NCBI RefSeq assembly: GCF_030265065.1
Contig: NC_080396.1
Location: forward strand, 48,349,501-48,413,500
Direction of reading: 5' to 3'
DNA from: Corythoichthys intestinalis
Lineage: Eukaryota > Chordata > Actinopteri > Syngnathiformes > Syngnathidae
Length of the DNA: 64,000 bases
The notes under the pieces are model-generated. The model was not told the origin of the DNA. It was given only the letters and a program-made list of their open reading frames with translations, and did no database searches. Position numbers and translations under genes: made by a program. This document shows, one piece after another, positions 1-52,290 of this stretch. Numbering within the stretch: position 1 is the first letter of the stretch; each line of letters begins with the position of its first letter.

Positions 1-125
1 TTCCCCCACATTCTGTCTCTCATGGTTGAGGTTTACCCATGTTGAAAATTACAGGCCTCTCTAATCTTTTCAAGTAGGACAACTTGCACAATTGGTGGTT
101 GACTAAATACTTATTTGCCCCACTG
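1..125 (+). mobile_element. Tc1/mariner element, family A, right end cut by window edge
   Basis: The first 125 bases match the right-end terminal region of the Tc1 copies at 2087-3569, 41937-45295 and 59393-60621. The shared features are the 'ctgtctctcatggttgagg' block, then 'acttgcacaattggtgg' and 'aaatacttatttgcccc', ending CACTG followed by TA. The rest of the element lies left of the window. No coding part is visible here. Confidence 0.85.
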
Positions 126-452
126 TAGGTCAATCCAGCATTTTAGTTTTCACACTGATTTAAGATGAACTCAATACTGGTTATAATTGAAATGCGTGGT
201 ATGGACGCTGGAGAATTACATAGCATCTACATATAGTGGACCTTTAGCAAGAGATAAGTAGTGTTCTCTATACTTGCTCAGCCTTGCAATAAAATACCAT
301 GGGCTGCAACCCTGCCTGTACGAACACTAGTGTTGTTAACACAAGTAGTTGATTTTCATATTATTTGTCATGTTATTATGTCATCCATTCAGATGCACTT
401 GTTTCTATTTTTGTCACTATATGCTATAAATAGTCATGGTTTCTCTTCACAG

Positions 453-518
453 CAACAGCAGGAGGCGGCACAGGCAGCAGCCGATGAGACGGTAGCACAG
501 ATGATCCGAGTGTCGTAG
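453..518 (+). CDS. possible terminal coding exon of an upstream gene
   Basis: A pyrimidine-rich stretch ending TTCTCTTCACAG is followed by an open stretch of 21 codons reading QQQEAAQAAADETVAQMIRV-S and then TAG. The Gln/Ala-rich helical composition and clean acceptor look like a last exon, and the following 200 bases would be its 3'UTR. I do not recognise the protein. The donor exon would lie left of the window, so the frame cannot be confirmed. The alternative is chance: short Q/A-rich open stretches after an AG are not rare. Confidence 0.3.
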   Translation, partial: QQQEAAQAAADETVAQMIRVS

Positions 519-1442
519 CATGACACAGGTTGACTGTTTGAGTCTACTCACCACTCTGGGCTTCCGGCTAACAACAACTACAGCAGAAGCAGCCCCATTG
601 TATGGATTATTCATCCTTTTTTGCTTGATATTGAGGGGAAAAATTATGCCTCTGGCGAAACGCTTTGTACTGGACATTATTTTCCTCTTTGGACAAAATT
701 ATGGTTAGTTTCTTCTCCTTTTTTGTGACTTTCTCTCTTTTTCTTTCTTTTTTTTCTTTTTCTAAAGAAATGCTTCCTCTGGCCAAACAGTGAGCAACTG
801 CTATTTATTTCCCCAGTGACGAAAGTTAATGGTAAACCAAGTCGGGCTCCTTTCTTGCTCTATTCAATACTGATAATTTTCATAGCCAAATACATCTGAA
901 TGGTACAGCTTTTTTTTCTTGCATATGTTATAATCCATTTTACCCCCTGACCCCCAACCAAAACAAACAAACAAAAATTCAAAACTCTTGTGATATTGTG
1001 TTTTAATATTTTCTTCTCCAGCATTGTACCTAACTAGTTTGTCAGCTTTTTTTGGGATATAAAATGTTATGATATTTGTTTTTAGGGAAGGTGATCTCTC
1101 TCCAGACAATTGTTTGACTTGTAGATTTTTACTCGTCAAAAGACAACTTTTTTTAAAATAAGGGTTTATCGCACCAAATTTGCTGAGCGCCTATGTTAAT
1201 TAAACTACAGTAGGTGACTTGTGTGGTTGTTGCTTGTAACGATATCTCGATCTAGAGCAATTATGGATTGGTTACGAAACTAATAGATTGAAATGCAAAA
1301 CATCAACATTGTCATCTTTTCTATGTGTTTTTTGTTTTGTTTTGTTAAAAATAACATGGTTTTCAGTCAAATATCTGAAATGTTTCAGCAACAAAAGCGT
1401 AAAAAAAAAGTGTAATTTTTATTGCTCCAGGTAAAATGTAAC
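519..1442. other. non-coding stretch, no recognised feature
   Basis: AT-rich sequence with a T-rich patch at 720-765 and short homopolymers. The first part could be 3'UTR of the possible exon just upstream. No transposon ends or convincing reading frames were seen. Confidence 0.4.
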
Positions 1443-1975
1443 TACTGTAATTTTCGGACTATAAGGCACACTGACTATAAGCCACCACCCACCAAATTTG
1501 ACACGAAAACTGCATTTGTTCATAAATAAGATGCACCGAACTATAAGCCTCGGCTGTCCTCACTGTATTATGGGATATTTACACCAAAATATATTAACCG
1601 GTAACTCTTTATTTGACAGCAACGTCATAAAACCGTCATAAGTATGACATGTCAGTCTCATGAGCATTAATGAATGCTTATGACAGATGTCATTTAGTGT
1701 CATCAGACAAATTATCTCACTTTTGAATAGATGTAAAAGATCCGAGATGGAAATAAATGGAGTTGGTGACAAAATTTGCCGCATGACGCTTAATGCCCAT
1801 GACAGTGGTGTGTCATAATTATGACGGTCTATGACAGTCCTATGAAGCCACTGTTAAATAAAGTTGCACCTATTAACTCAAATAAATCAGCAAATAAGCC
1901 GCACTGAACAGTATAAGCCACAGGATTCAAAATGAGGGGAAAAAAGTAATGGCTTATTGTCCGAAAATTACTGTA
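1443..1975. mobile_element. MITE with ACTGTAATTTTCGGAC termini
   Basis: The left end reads TACTGTAATTTTCGGACTAT and the right end is its near inverse (CCGAAAATTACTGTA), giving terminal inverted repeats of about 23 bp. Inside are several 'actataagcc' motifs. No reading frame of note. It is interrupted by another small element at 1599-1870. The termini resemble the MITE at 32512-32990 (CCGTATTTTTCGGAC), so the two may be distant relatives. Superfamily not determined. Confidence 0.7.
1599..1870. mobile_element. small MITE nested in the 1443-1975 MITE
   Basis: The left end is GGTAACTCTTTATTTGACAG and the right end, inverted, is GGTGCAACTTTATTTAACAG. The flanks both carry 'attaac', consistent with a short target duplication; TTAA is also possible. 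The interior is rich in 'tatgac/gtcata' palindromic units. The ends resemble the widespread fish GGTAACACTTTA-type MITEs. Non-coding. Confidence 0.6.
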
Positions 1976-2086
1976 ATTGTGTTATTGTGTGCATAATATT
2001 GAATTAAATGAATTGAAGGCCCTTGAATTGAGTTGTGGCAGACTATAATATTGGGAAATATCGCATCGTGATCCAAAGAATTATAT

Positions 2087-3569
2087 AGACATAATGTGGG
2101 GAAAAAAACAGAAAATTACATTGTTTGATTTTTTTAAAGAATTTATTTCCAAATTAGAGTGGAAAATAAGTATTTGGTCACCTACAAATAAGCAAGATTT
2201 CTGGCTATCAAAGAGGTCTAACTTCTAACGAGGCTCCACTCGTTACCTGTATTAATGGCACCTGTTTTAACTCATTATCGGTATAAAAGACACCTGTCCA
2301 CAAGCTCAGTCAGTCACACTCCATACTCCACTATGGCCAAGACCAAAGAGCTGTCAAAGGACACCAGAGACCAAATTGTAGACCTGCACCAGGCTGGGAA
2401 GACTGAATTTGCAATAGGTAAAACGCTTGGTGTAAGGAAATCAACTGTGGGAGCAATTATTAGAAAATGGAAGACGTACAAGACCACTGATAATCTCCCT
2501 CGATCTGGGGCTCCATGCAAGATCTCACCCCGTGGCGTCAAAATGATAACAAGAACGGTGAGCAAAAATCCCAGAACTACACGGGGGGACCTAGTGAATG
2601 ACCTACAGAGAGCTGGGACCACAGTAACAAAGGCTACTATCAGTAATATAATGCGCCGCCAGGGACTCAAATCCTGCACTGCCAGACGTGTCTCCCTGCT
2701 GAAGAAAGTACACGTCCAGGCCCGTCTGCGGTTCGCTAGAGAGCATTTGGATGATCCAGAGGAGGACTGGGAGAATGTGTTAGGGTCAGATGAAACCAAA
2801 ATAGAACTTTTTGGTAGAAACACAGGTTCTCGTGTTTGAAGGAGAAAGAATACTGAATTGCATCCGAAGAACACCAAAGCCACTGTGAAACATGGGGGTG
2901 GAAACATCATGCTTTGGGGCTGTTTTTCTGCAAAGGGACCAGGACGACTGATCTATGTAAAGGAAAGAATGAATGGGGCCATGTATCGAGAGATTTTGAT
3001 TGAAAATCCCCTTCCATCAGCAAGGGCATTGAAGATGAGACGTGGCTGGGTCTTTCAGCATGACAATGATCCCAAACACACAGCCAGGGCAACAAAGGAG
3101 TGGTTTCGTAAGAAGCATTTCAAGGTCCTGGAGTGGCCTAGCCAGTCTCCAGATCTCAACCCCATAGAAAATCTGTGCAGGGAGTTGAAAGTCCGTTTTG
3201 CCCAATGACAGCCCCAAAACATCACTGCTCTAGAGATCTGCATGGAGGAATGGGCCAAAATACCAGCAACAGTGTGTGAAAAGCTTGTGAAGAGTTACAG
3301 AAAACGCTTGGCCTCCGTTATTGCCAACAAAGTGTACATCAAAAAGTATTGAGATGAACTTTTGGTATTGACCAAATACTTATTTTCCACCATGATTTAC
3401 AAATAAATTCTTTAAAAATCAAACAATGTGATTTTCTGTTTTTTTTTCTCCACTTTCTGTCTCTCATGGTTGAGGTTTACCCATGTTGACAATTACAGGC
3501 CTCTCTAATATTTTCAAGTGGGAGAACTTGCACAATTGGTTGTTGACTAAATACTTATTTGCCCCTCTG
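2087..3569 (+). mobile_element. Tc1/mariner element, family A, with decayed transposase
   Basis: The transposase starts at 2333 ([18 protein letters not shown]). It has a paired-like helix-turn-helix region with [15 protein letters not shown], the [10 protein letters not shown] linker, then a DD34E catalytic domain: [25 protein letters not shown] with 34 residues between the last two acids. Breaks are a TGA at 2837 where the sister copy at 59476 has Trp, a TGA at 3206, and a 3-nt loss near 3233. The right end is complete (CTCTG then TA). The left end is truncated: homology starts near 2087 and the outer inverted repeat is missing. Not autonomous. Confidence 0.9.
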
Positions 3570-3654
3570 TATATAATGTTTATGTTGTGACTATTCGACT
3601 CGTAGTTCAGTTGCCATCGATAGGTGCATTCACAGTTACTGGTGGCCAATTATG

Positions 3655-3990
3655 TTAACTCATTCACTGCCATTGACAGAGATAGACATCAAATCCATTT
3701 TAAATGCGATGGCCGATCCTGTTTGCCACTGACGGCAATAGATGGCCATTCCATTTAGACTGGGAGGCTTGGCAGTGATCGTTCAATCAGATTGAGCGTC
3801 TTATCGCCATCAATGGCAGCCATTGTAATTAAATAACATTTGAGCTATTACAAACAATAGGACGGTTGTTGTGTCTTTAGTTTGAGCATTGAAATACAGC
3901 GGTAATATACCAAAGTCATGTGTCAACATAAAAACTGTCTTCAAGGCAACCCTTGTTCATCGACCACCATCAACGGCAGCCAATGAGTTA
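3655..3990. mobile_element. MITE, 'TAACTCATTSRCTGCC' family
   Basis: The left end is TTAACTCATTCACTGCCATT. The right end is its inverse (GGCAGCCAATGAGTTAA). Between them are blocks such as 'aaatccattttaaatg' and 'actgacggcaatagatgg'. Related fragments lie at 4157-4300, 11790-12005, 24597-24770, 32367-32490, 35419-35570 and 38275-38440. No open frame; a short non-autonomous element is the simplest reading. Confidence 0.6.
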
Positions 3991-4850
3991 AATCAGTTAT
4001 GGAACTTGCTGAATGGGATGGATGAATGAAAACACTAAACTAGAAAATGCAATTGATTGGGGATGCTCTACTCGCTCTTTACTATAAGTCACTTCCTTTA
4101 GATTTTCTGTCACTTCCAATTTATTTTGGGGTATTACAGGTTACTTCCCTGCTAGCTCATTGGCTGCCATTTAAGGCACTAGATGTTTAATCAATTTTGA
4201 CTGGATCCAAATGGATTGAACCTCCACTGCCCTCAATGGCACTGAAACATGAGCATTCAATGCCAATCCTACCAGTTTAAATGAATTAGATGTCTATCCT
4301 TGTCAGTGACGGGCGATTATTTAATTTTGGGTCACTTGTTAATATTAAGGTACTTACAGGTCACTTTGTTGATTTTTGGGTCACTTCCTGCACATTTTGG
4401 TCATTACGAGGATTTTTCTGTACATCTATGATCAATTCCTATGGATTTTAGGGCATTTTCGGGTCAGTTCCTCTTATCAGGTCATTTTTCCCCATTGGAA
4501 ATGATTGGTGCCATTGGGCCTAATGGGAATATTGAAATGACAAAAATGGCACTTTTGAATTCCTTGATTTCCTGATCATAAAAAAAAAAAAAAGTTTAAA
4601 TTACACGAATCGGACAAAAATGTAAGACAAGATAACTTCAAATCCCTTTGCCATTGGAAACGAATAGGGCTTTTTTTTCCAACTGTAAACGTTAGGGGAA
4701 AAATCGAAAAGAGCCTGTGTCTGTCAATTTTTTTTCGACGCTGGAACAGTTTTAGAACTGGAGAAAAGTGGGTGTGTTGCGCAGCTTGCTGAAAAAAGTT
4801 GACAGTCAGGGAGAAAAACACATGCCTCTGCACGATAATCACAGACAATC
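3991..4850. repeat. degenerate 'ggtcacttcctg' repeat region
   Basis: From about 4080 to 4510 the sequence cycles loosely through units like 'gtcacttcctgcacatttt' and 'aggtcactttgttgattttt'. The same unit, in both orientations, fills the middle of the hAT-type elements at 12376-13194, 35658-36467 and 38459-41654, so this is probably the decayed body of such an element. 4560-4850 holds nothing I recognise. Confidence 0.45.
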
Positions 4851-7309
4851 CAGGTCCTTCGAAAAAAATTTGCATATTGTGATAAAGTTCATTATTTTCT
4901 GTGATGTACTGATAAAGATTAGACTTTTCATATATTTTAGATTCATTACACACAACTGAAGTAGTTCAAGCCTTTTATTGTTTTAATATTGATAGTTTCG
5001 GCAAAAAAGTCAAAAACCAAAAACCCCTATCTAAAAAAATTAGCATATCATGAAAAGGTACTCTAAAGAAGCTACTAACCTAATCATCTGAATCAACAAA
5101 TTAACTCAAAACCCCTGCAAAAGATTCCTGAGGCTTTTAAAAATTCCCAGCCTGGTTCATTACTCAAAACCGCAATCATGGGCAAGACTGCCGACCTGAC
5201 TGCTGTCCAGAAGGCCATCATTGACACCCTCAAGGAAGAGGCTAAGACACAGAAAGAAATTTCTTAGCGAATACGCTGTTCCCAGAGCGCTGTATCAAGG
5301 CACCTCAATTGGAAGTCTGCAGGAAGGAAAAAGTGTGGCAGGAAACGCTGCACAACCAGAAGAGGTGACCGCACCCTGAGAAAGATTGTGGAGAAGGGCC
5401 GATTCCAGACCTTGGGGGACCTGCAGAAACAGTGGACTGAGTCTGGAGTAGAAACATCCAGAGCCACCGTGCACAGGCGTGTGCTGGAAATGGGCTACAG
5501 GTGCCGCATTCCCCAGGTCAAGCCACTTTTGAGCCTTAAACAGCGGCAGAAGCGCCTGACCTGGGCTACAGAGAAGCTGCACTGGACTGTTGCTCAGTGG
5601 TCCAAAGTGCTTTTTTCAGATGAAAGCAAATTTTGCATGTCATTCGGAAATCAAGGTGCCAGAGTTTGGAGAAAGACTGGGGAGGAGGAAATGCCAAAAT
5701 GCCTGAAGTCCAGTGTCAAGTACCCACAGTCAGTGATGGTCTGGAGTGCCATGTCAGCTGCTGGTGTTGGTCTGCTGTGTTTTATCAAGGGCAGGGTCAA
5801 TGCAACTAGCTATCAGGAAATTTTGGAGCACTTCATACTTCCATCTGCCAAAAAGCTTTATGGAGATGAAGATTTCATTTTTCAGCAAGACCTGGCACCT
5901 GCTCACAGTGCCAAAACCACTGGTAAATGGTTTACTGACCATGGCATTACTGTGCTCAATTGGCCTGCCAACTCTCCTGACCTGAACCCCTTGGGATATT
6001 GTGAAGAGGAAGCTGAGAGACACCAGACCCAACACTGTGGCAGAGGTGTAGCAAGGGTCCCCGGGGGCCCCAGGCAACAAGCAACATGGGGCCTTTCTGA
6101 GTCACATGAGACACATACATACTCGCGCAGTATAATGAACACAAAGGTGGGGGGGTGTGAGTGTGCGCTGCATGCACGTGCGGTCATCTTGGCCATAAAA
6201 GTGGCAAAAACTAAGCACTTAACACTGACTCATATGGATGTACAGTACTTACATTCGTTCAAGGACGCACACATTTTAACAGGTGGCCGTCCTCTTTTCG
6301 AAATGCGCACCTTACGCCCATTATCGCTCCCAGATTACGCAGCGCTTGTGACGTGACGTAGGACAATAACAGGACTGGTTGCTATGGGAACGTATGCATA
6401 CCCAAGAAACCTTGCTAAAAGGACTATTATAATTGCTAGTAAAATCGTTTAGGATTATTTTAGATGCATATATGTTAAATTTTTCTTATAGAGTATTTGA
6501 CGAGAAATACGATAGACCCATTAATAGACTTTTTTGGAAAAATCAACATTTCTTTAAGTAGTCACATGAATAATGAGGTGGTCTGTGAAAATCAACGTAA
6601 AACAACTCGGCAAGGACATTCCAGAGAGTACTCAGTGAGTCAATCTTTAAACAATCATGTGGTATTAATAGCTGATTGGACTTTCTTAAACATGTATAAT
6701 CTACGTGACGTGGTTAGTGCTGATTGGGATTGATAACAGAATCGATAAATAATCTGCCAAATGATTCCATGGTATTTGAACAATCCCTACACTTATCGCT
6801 GCGACAGTGCAGTAAAGCTGCGTGTGCTAAACCTGTTGGCCCCTGCTGGCTGGGGGCCCTCGGCAATTGCCTGGTTTGCCTAATTGGACGTGATGCCTCT
6901 AACTGTGGATGAGCTTAAGACACCTATCAAAGCATCCTGGGCCTACACTCAGCAGTGCCATAGGCTGATTGCCTCCATGCCACGCCGCATTGAAGCAGTC
7001 ATTTCTGCAAAAGGATTCCCAACCAAGTATTGAGTGCATAGCTGATATAATTAATTGAAGGTTGACTTTGTTTTTGTATTAAAATGCACTTTTTTGTATT
7101 GGTCGGATAAAATATGTTAATTTTCGGGATAGGGATTTTTGTTTTTTCTTGACTTTTTTGCCAGAATCATCAATATTAAAAGAATAAAAGGCTTGAACTA
7201 CTTCAGTTGTGTCTAATGAATCTAAAATATATAAAGGTCTAATGTTTATCAGTACATTACAGAAAATAATGAACTTAATCACAATATGCTAATTTTTTAG
7301 AAGGACCTG
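4851..7309 (+). mobile_element. Tc1/mariner element, family B, split by a hAT element
   Basis: The ends are CAGGTCCTTCGAAAAAAATT on the left and the inverse of CAGGTCCTTCTAAAAAATTA on the right, followed by TA. Long subterminal inverted repeats (ttcattattttctgt, ttagattcatta, gaagtagttcaagcc) lie on both sides. Coding starts at 5178 (MGKTADLTAVQKAIIDTL). A catalytic domain is visible: FSDESKFCMSFG, FQQDLAPAHSAKT, SPDLNPL. Breaks include a stop at 5265, a short deletion that removes the catalytic IEN motif near 5990, and the 860-bp insertion at 6041-6900. The long frame 5388-6356 is a fusion of transposase with the inserted element and is not a gene. Confidence 0.9.
6041..6900. mobile_element. 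non-autonomous hAT element inserted in Tc1 family B
   Basis: The left end is CAGAGGTGTAGCAAGGGTCC. The right end inverted is AGAGGCATCACGTCCAATTA, with 'gggggcccca' and 'tgggggccct' blocks just inside. The target duplication is 8 bp: cactgtgg at 6033 and aactgtgg at 6901, one mismatch. The Tc1 sequence resumes in register after it. An 8-bp duplication with CAG termini fits the hAT superfamily. No transposase recognised. Confidence 0.75.
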
Positions 7310-7379
7310 TATATGTCTGTGGTCGTTACTCATCCATGTGCAATGCAATTTAAAATCGAATAATTTTGTTTATTGGCCT

Positions 7380-7941
7380 CCTCCACAATTACCGGAAGCT
7401 CAGGTGGCTTCACAATTGACCAATCAAGGCGAAGAGGTTGGGACTATTACAGACTTTAAGGGCGGGGGGACTGAGCGAAAACACTCCATTGTGTAACCAT
7501 GGAAACAAAACGTACGACTGCCGCACTTCCACTCTTAAGTACAAAGCAACTCACAAAGTCCAATAATGGCTTCTTTGTCGTTACTTTGACCGCCCCGCTT
7601 TCCTTCGTAGTGTCGATGGAGTCGACTGCCTCCTCCCCTTGTGCAGAGCTCAGGTGACCCGTTCCCGAGCATCACCCCCTCCCCTCCTCGCAGAGATGCA
7701 GCCTGCCTGCGGACTGATGACTTCTCATCCACCGCCGTAGAACTAGAACCGAGCAAGTGTCTTCAAACAAGCTCGCCAAGACGTAAAACGCGTAATATTT
7801 CTGCACAAAGTTAAGTAGTTGGTATTCTGTGGTAAACGTGCTTTTCGGGGCCCACTCACTCACTCACTCCACAGCCTTTTCCGGTAACCTCGCCCGGCCA
7901 CCCTCGTTCCCCGAAACGGGACGCTATACTCAGCGGATGCG
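7380..7941 (+). promoter_or_regulatory. GC-rich promoter and 5'UTR of ahcyl1
   Basis: Just upstream of the ahcyl1 start the sequence changes from AT-rich repeats to GC- and CpG-rich DNA, with 'cggccaccctcgttccccg' near the start codon; the richness continues into exon 1 to about 8220. This is a typical CpG-island promoter. No TATA box is evident. The transcription start cannot be placed from sequence alone. Confidence 0.6.
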
Positions 7942-28391
<20,450 letters not shown>

Positions 28392-30430
28392 TGGAAAGAC
28401 CTGCTGATTTCCTGAAATGAACAGAGATTTCTATTTTATTTGATGAATTGCTAACAAATGGTACTTATTTTAATTAATTATGTATCCCAAATAGCATGTA
28501 TGGCATAGCTTTAAAAATGAATTGTATAATCAGCTAGCATGCAAAATGTCTCAAGTACAATATAGTATGTAAACAAATGCCCACTTGGATTCACTGTTAG
28601 CTGCCATGAATTTTAGATTTTTATTTTCTTTTTTACGCTCAGTGCCAAAAATGAAGGCTGTTAGAATGAATTGCACTTCCTGACATGAAATATTTAATTA
28701 TACCGCCCTACCTTCTACTCGGGAGCCAAACCAAAATGTGTGTTTTATTCTAGCAAAAGTGTTTTATGCTCAGGATCCAACTGAATTATTGTCATGATTT
28801 AGTTGCATACACACACCCACTATGGTACCATACAGTTACCCTGTCCAACTGTTCCTTAGTTGAAATCCTCAATTAATCTGGAGCATTGCAATATATGATT
28901 TTAAATAATAGAATTGGGGCACCAACTTTTTTTTATTCTTTCCTCTCAAAGTAAAAGAAGACTCAAATTCCATCCTATTTTCTTACCCTGGTTTATAAAA
29001 TTAATACTCTGAAACCCTAAGAAAAAAAGCACTACATAACTAAGATGAACGTAAATTCTCACCTAAGTAGCGGTGGTGCTGCCATGAGATAAAATTGACC
29101 TCTTGAGTTTTTTTGTTTTTTTTTTAACATCCCAATCTTTGCTTTGACTTGAAAGCGCAAACTTCAGACAAAACCACTATTTGATGGCAGCAAATTGCTC
29201 AGCTAACTCACTTCACAACCATCAGTTGGACAGATAGTGAACCATTTCATTGTGTTATTTGCCGTTCTCAGGTTTACCAAATTTAAAGAGAATTGTGCGG
29301 TGTATTTCCTAACCTAATCCTAGTATGTAATCCTAGCAAACACATTTGCCATAGGACAGCCATTTCTTGCTTAATGCTAACACCTGATGGAAAAATCCAT
29401 ATAGAAAGGCATTTATAGTTGTTTTACTTTCACTAAACACCAAATATTTTGACACTTAGTGGAGCAAAACATGTAGATAGTCAGTATAACTATACTCACA
29501 GGCATAGAGGAATATATTCTTTAAAATAACTAAATATTATTGACTCCCAGAGTAGTGGTAACTTATTAGTTTGGATCTGTATAGTATTATACATGACATG
29601 AATTGACACATTAAATCATGATGCACTGTTTAATTCTTTGTGTTCCAAGGAATTGTTGTTACTCAATATTTTTATGCAGTACAATATTATAAAGTGATAT
29701 TTTCCTCATTGAAAAACACTTTACAAATATCTGCGTAGGTTAAAAGTAGATTACTGTAATTCCAGTAGGCCAGTAAATGAGAGGAGGACTACAGAAGAGT
29801 TGTGCTTGGATTGCACTCTTAAGAAATACTCCCAAAACTTCATTACCTCAAATTAATGAAAACAACAACAACTAATCAGGGGAGTCACACCATCTCAGTT
29901 CAAGCCATTTGTTTTGTTACATGGAAGTCTTATTGTGGTCAACTACATTTCCGAGTCTGCTTTTTTTTTTTTTTTAATTTAATTTAATTTTTTTTTAATC
30001 TTAGGGTGAGTACTTCTGCCATCTCTGTTTGAAGTAAAAGTCAATGATAACCATCTTTATTTGATGACAGAAATAGACCATTTAACATAGCCTAACACAT
30101 TGTAAGTCAAACAGCATCAGTCACCCCCCCCCCCCCCAAAAAAAAAGAAAACCAATATCCACCATGACCAAGGTAATGGCATTTCATTTATTACCATCTC
30201 CTGAATTAATTAACCAGTCCCTTAAGTGTTAACTATATCTGAATTCCAGCTACATGTATTTATATTTTAATCACTTTAACTGTGGAACGAACGTGCATTT
30301 GTCCTATTCAATGTAACCATCAACAGTGGTTTGCTGTCTAATATGATTGTCTACTTTTGTTGTCAACATGCATTCAATCAGCAATAAAAGACATTTGTTG
30401 ACAGAGCAGAGTGCGCCTTGAAATAAAGCT
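28392..30430 (+). other. ahcyl1 3'UTR with polyadenylation signals
   Basis: AT-rich sequence without transposon ends follows the stop codon. AATAAA hexamers at 30383-30388 and 30422-30427 are plausible 3' ends, about 2 kb past the stop, in keeping with the long 3'UTRs of this family. No coding frame was seen. A C8+ run at 30125 and T/A runs are low-complexity. Confidence 0.6.
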
Positions 30431-30694
30431 ACCTACTGGAAATATTTTATATTGACTGACACAGTTCAAATAAACATCTGATTTCCCATTCTAAAAGGAT
30501 GTTTTCTACTCTCCCACCCCCCTCCAAAAGACGAGGGCGAATTTAACTCATTGTGTAATAATAAATAACTTCATTAACTAAGCTACATACATATTTATGG
30601 TTAACTCATGTCAGAAATACAAAGCTATTAATTTGTTAAGTAATTAAAATTGTCAACTGTAAAAATGTTTTCTCTACAATCACTCGCACAATTT

Positions 30695-31076
30695 ATGGAA
30701 GCCCATTCTCGCCACTAGATTAAAAAATAAATAAAGTATGAAAACGTTTTCTCAATAAAACAAAATGCTTATTCCCGCCAGAGGAATGTTTTTTTACTTG
30801 CTGGTGCCCATTTCCACCAGTGGATTTTTTTTTCTTTTTTTTTCTTTTTTTTTTAAAAACTTGCTGGTGCCCATTTCCAGCAGTGGAAATTTGTTTGTTT
30901 GTTTTACTTGCTGTTGTCTGTTTCTACGAAATGGGCATAAGCAAGTAAAAACAAAAACAAAAATTTTCACTGGCGAAAACGGGCACCAGCAAGTAAAAAA
31001 AAAAATATTAATTTTTTTCCCCACTGCTTGTTTTGTTGAGAAAAAAAAGTTTTCGTACTTTTTTGTTGTTGTTGTT

Positions 31077-31110
<34 letters not shown>

Positions 31111-31130
31111 TGGCAGGAAAGGGCTTCCAT
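30695..31130. mobile_element. 436-bp foldback element with internal direct and inverted units
   Basis: The left arm begins ATGGAAGCCCATTCTCGCCA and continues to 'gaaaacgttttctcaataaa'. The right arm is its diverged inverse (ctcaaca... aaaaaagtacgaaaac ... tttcctgccac / gggcttccat). Inside, a unit like 'acttgctggtgcccatttcc' followed by 'caccagtgg' occurs twice directly and again inverted (gggcaccagcaagtaaa), each set off by poly-T or poly-A. 'cacaat' flanks both ends, possibly a target duplication. It lies between ahcyl1 and pgm2l1. Confidence 0.7.
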
Positions 31131-31630
31131 ACACAATGGAAAATTTAGTAGTCAAATAAAAAAAAAAAGCTTTTGTTCATTATTGTAGTGACATTTTTAA
31201 AAATTATTTAAAAATGAATATTCTTATGAAAAAGTTTTAGTTTGATCATGATCAAAATATGGTTCTTACTTTTTCAAGGAAACTTTTTTCCCAATTAGTA
31301 ATTTAAAAATACATGGTCCATTTTTAAAAATGTCAGTGCCTTTAATCCTCTGTGATTCATTTCCACATTTAAGCAACAATAATATTAATATAATTTGACT
31401 CTTGGATAACCATTACTTTATATAGCTAAAACTTATTTTGAAGGTCATAGCTTTTCACATGCTTTTCATTTGAAAAACTAACGGAAGCAGAGCTGACTTA
31501 TAAGAATTTTACCGTCCAACTGTCAGCTGACACTGCTGCTTCTCATCAGCTTTATAGCGTCAGAATTAGCTTTAGCATTAGCAGGGTAACGTCGTGACGA
31601 TGGAACTTGGCTCGCCAACATCGAGTCAGC

Positions 31631-52094
<20,464 letters not shown>

Positions 52095-52284
52095 CTCTGC
52101 CCCCTTCATGGCGTCGTTTCCCATTGTGTTTCATGGAGTACTTACAGCAGCTTACAGTTGCTTTGGCGATGGTGACGAATCGAAAGAAAATGTTTACATG
52201 CGTGAAGCGTGAAAGAACGATTATATCTTTATTTATTTTTATAACATTTCTGCTTCCCGTGTTCACAAACATTTCATGTTCCTA

Positions 52285-52290
52285 AATAAA
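52285..52290 (+). terminator. pgm2l1 polyadenylation signal
   Basis: AATAAA lies 191 bp past the pgm2l1 stop codon, with a TG/T-rich stretch (gactgacattttgttt) about 20 bp downstream. This gives a short 3'UTR of about 200-220 bp. Confidence 0.65.

Noticed and set aside
2255-3208. Possible domesticated Tc1 transposase gene
   Set aside because: Stops within the catalytic domain, a missing left end and no introns or host features; an ordinary dead transposon.
5388-6356. 322-residue + strand frame
   Set aside because: A Tc1 transposase running by chance into an inserted hAT element; the element boundaries and target duplication explain it.
30780-31000. Spaced repeats that could suggest a CRISPR array
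   Set aside because: Units occur in both orientations, spacers are homopolymers, and the DNA is clearly animal nuclear. It is a foldback element.
30765-31148. 127-residue frame with many Phe and Lys
   Set aside because: Produced by poly-T and poly-A runs of the foldback element.
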